A stretch of DNA of 23,160 nt, taken from NCBI RefSeq assembly GCF_034931305.1, contig NZ_JAYGHY010000045.1, positions 1 through 23,160 on the forward strand. Direction: 5' to 3'. The notes under the pieces are model-generated. The model was given only the letters and a program-made list of their open reading frames with translations, had not been told where the DNA came from and searched no databases. Below, piece after piece: positions 21,865-23,160 of the stretch (positions are counted from its first letter, which is position 1; each line of letters begins with the position of its first letter). The DNA is from Cyanobium gracile_A (GTDB lineage: Bacteria; Cyanobacteriota; Cyanobacteriia; PCC-6307; Cyanobiaceae). Position numbers and translations under genes: made by a program.

Positions 21865-21911
21865 GGGGAAGGGTGGCAAGACCAACGTGGCTTCACCGTA
21901 GAGAGGGTGAC

Positions 21912-21939
21912 TTGAGTTCGTCAGCACCTCGGCTAAAGT
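21912..21939 (+). promoter_or_regulatory. Candidate promoter of smc
   Basis: TTGAGT (21912-21917) and TAAAGT (21934-21939) are separated by 16 bases, each matching four of six consensus positions. Transcription would start near 21946, giving a very short leader before the ATG at 21955. Confidence 0.4.
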
Positions 21940-21954
21940 GCCGCTGCCTGATGC

Positions 21955-23160
21955 ATGAGCCCGTTGGTTCACATCAATCAGGTTGAGCTCACCCACTTCA
22001 AATCCTTCGGCGGGTCGATGACCATCCCGCTGCAGGAGGGCTTCACGGTGGTGACGGGCCCGAACGGCTCCGGCAAGAGCAACATCCTCGATGCGGTGCT
22101 GTTCTGCCTGGGACTGGCCACCAGCCGGGGCATGCGGGCCGAGCGGCTCCCCGACCTGATCAACAGCGCCATGCTGCGGGAGGGAAAGGCCGCCGAAACC
22201 AGCGTCACCGTGCGCTTCGACCTGGGCGACTGGCAGCCCGACAGCGCCGAAGAGGGGCTGGAGGTGCCCGAGCAGGGACCCTGGCTGCAGCAGGGCCAGC
22301 GGGAGTGGAGCGTCACCCGGCGGCTGCGGGTGGCCCCGGGCGGCACCTACAGCAGCAGCTTCAGCGCCGATGGGGTGCCCTGCAACCTGCAGCAACTGCA
22401 GACCCAGCTGCGGCGGCTGCGGGTCGATCCGGAAGGCAGCAACGTCGTCATGCAGGGCGACGTCACCCGCATCGTGTCGATGAGCGCCCGCGACCGCCGC
22501 GGCATCATCGATGAGCTGGCCGGCGTGGCCCTGTTCGACTCCCGCATCGAGCAGAGCCGGTGCAAGCTGGACGAGGTGGTCGAACGGCAGGAGCGCTGCC
22601 GCATCGTCGAGCAGGAACTGCTGGCGGCGCGCCAGAAGCTCGAACGCGACTGCGCCAAGGCCCGCACCTACCAGGAGCTGCGGGAGCGCCTGCACCAGGG
22701 ACGCCTGCAGGAGCAGGTGCTGGCCTGGGAGGAGGCCCGCAGCCACGGGCTGGCCCTGGCCGGACGCCTGGAGCGCCTCGACCGCCAGCAGGAGCAGGAG
22801 CGGGAGGCGATCGTCGCCGCCGAAGCCGAGGTGGTCGCCGCCGCCGCCACCCTCGAGAAGCTGCAGGCGGAGGTGAAGACCCTGGGCGAAGACCAGCTGC
22901 TGGCGGTGCAGGCCGAACTGGCCGGCCTCGAGACCAGCGGCCGCGAGCTGGCCCGCCAGGCGGAACGGCACGGCCACCAGGCCGAGGACCTGCAGCGCCG
23001 TCGCCAGGAGCTGCAGCAGAACCAGTCCGCCTTGCGCCACCAGCGCCAGGCCCTCGACGGCCAGGCCGACGACGGCGCCATCGACCGGGCCGAAGCCCTC
23101 TGCCGCGAGGCCGAGGCGGCGGTGGAGCTGTCGCGCCGTCGGCTCGGGGAGGTGGCCGGC
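21955..23160 (+). CDS. smc: Chromosome segregation protein SMC, N-terminal part
   Basis: SMC is the ATPase core of bacterial condensin, organising and segregating the chromosome with ScpA/ScpB. The visible 402 residues begin MSPLVHINQVELTHFKSFGG, which is the standard opening. Walker A GPNGSGKS is at 35-42, followed by NILDAVLFCLGL. The Q-loop glutamine is Q167 in SNVVMQGDVT, followed by the family block MSARDRRGIIDELAGVA (about 176-192). From about 205 to the edge the sequence is a heptad-rich coiled coil (ERQERCRIVEQELLAARQKL and onward). The hinge, second coil and Walker B/signature motifs lie outside. The ATG at 21955 is chosen because the family N-terminus starts there; another ATG at 21951 is out of frame. 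It diverges from the DUF883 gene with 90 bases between. Confidence 0.97.
   Translation, partial: MSPLVHINQVELTHFKSFGGSMTIPLQEGFTVVTGPNGSGKSNILDAVLFCLGLATSRGMRAERLPDLINSAMLREGKAAETSVTVRFDLGDWQPDSAEEGLEVPEQGPWLQQGQREWSVTRRLRVAPGGTYSSSFSADGVPCNLQQLQTQLRRLRVDPEGSNVVMQGDVTRIVSMSARDRRGIIDELAGVALFDSRIEQSRCKLDEVVERQERCRIVEQELLAARQKLERDCAKARTYQELRERLHQGRLQEQVLAWEEARSHGLALAGRLERLDRQQEQEREAIVAAEAEVVAAAATLEKLQAEVKTLGEDQLLAVQAELAGLETSGRELARQAERHGHQAEDLQRRRQELQQNQSALRHQRQALDGQADDGAIDRAEALCREAEAAVELSRRRLGEVAG

Noticed and set aside
21865..23040. Upstream extension of the DUF883 frame through smc
   Set aside because: The DUF883 family protein begins at the ATG at 21864. Upstream residues are antisense to smc and low-complexity.
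1..23160. CRISPR arrays, insertion sequences, rRNA genes
   Set aside because: No regularly spaced repeats, transposase motifs or rRNA-like sequence were seen on reading the window.

Overview
The window looks like a chromosomal piece of a high-GC alpha-cyanobacterium of the freshwater or brackish Synechococcus/Cyanobium type. The strongest marker is a circularly permuted, two-piece tmRNA gene on the minus strand at about 15.18-15.45 kb. Its tag reads ANNIVRFSRQAAPVAA, a form I recall as characteristic of picocyanobacteria. The Mg-type HemB, the detached VKOR-style thioredoxin domain and the cytosolic alpha-amylase fit the same source. All calls were made by eye from translated sequence; no database search was run.

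Layout. (1) 1-4410, minus: a housekeeping run dnaJ (type II) > hemB > VOC/glyoxalase-like protein > mutS2, the last cut by the window edge. (2) 4559-5535, plus: an envelope thioredoxin-like CPAC protein, then an AT-rich PilZ-domain protein. (3) 5536-6061: a 0.5 kb spacer without a convincing gene, containing a perfect 9-bp hairpin. (4) 6062-10872, minus: a lower-GC block encoding a release-factor-like baeRF3 protein > DUF389 membrane protein > P3A proton-pumping ATPase, probably a stress/pH module. (5) 11331-13816, plus: a lipoprotein of solute-binding-protein type with a 4-base ATGA overlap to an MscS channel. (6) 13801-15174, minus: a DUF2252 kinase-like protein whose 3' end overlaps the MscS 3' end, preceded by the tmRNA gene. 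(7) 15485-18379, plus: a THUMP/RlmL-like RNA methyltransferase and a GH13 alpha-amylase. (8) 18399-21013: a divergent pair, a small unnamed protein (minus) and a subtilisin-family protease with a P domain (plus). The small protein appears to resemble the protease propeptide. (9) 21026-21864, minus: a DUF883 > holin-III pair like E. coli yqjD-yqjE, divergent from smc (plus, cut by the right edge).

The two most interesting places are the propeptide-like small protein facing the P-domain subtilase, a possible separate inhibitor/chaperone-protease pair, and the compositionally distinct baeRF3-DUF389-proton pump block. The lipoprotein/MscS pair is a third candidate for a functional unit that is poorly described.
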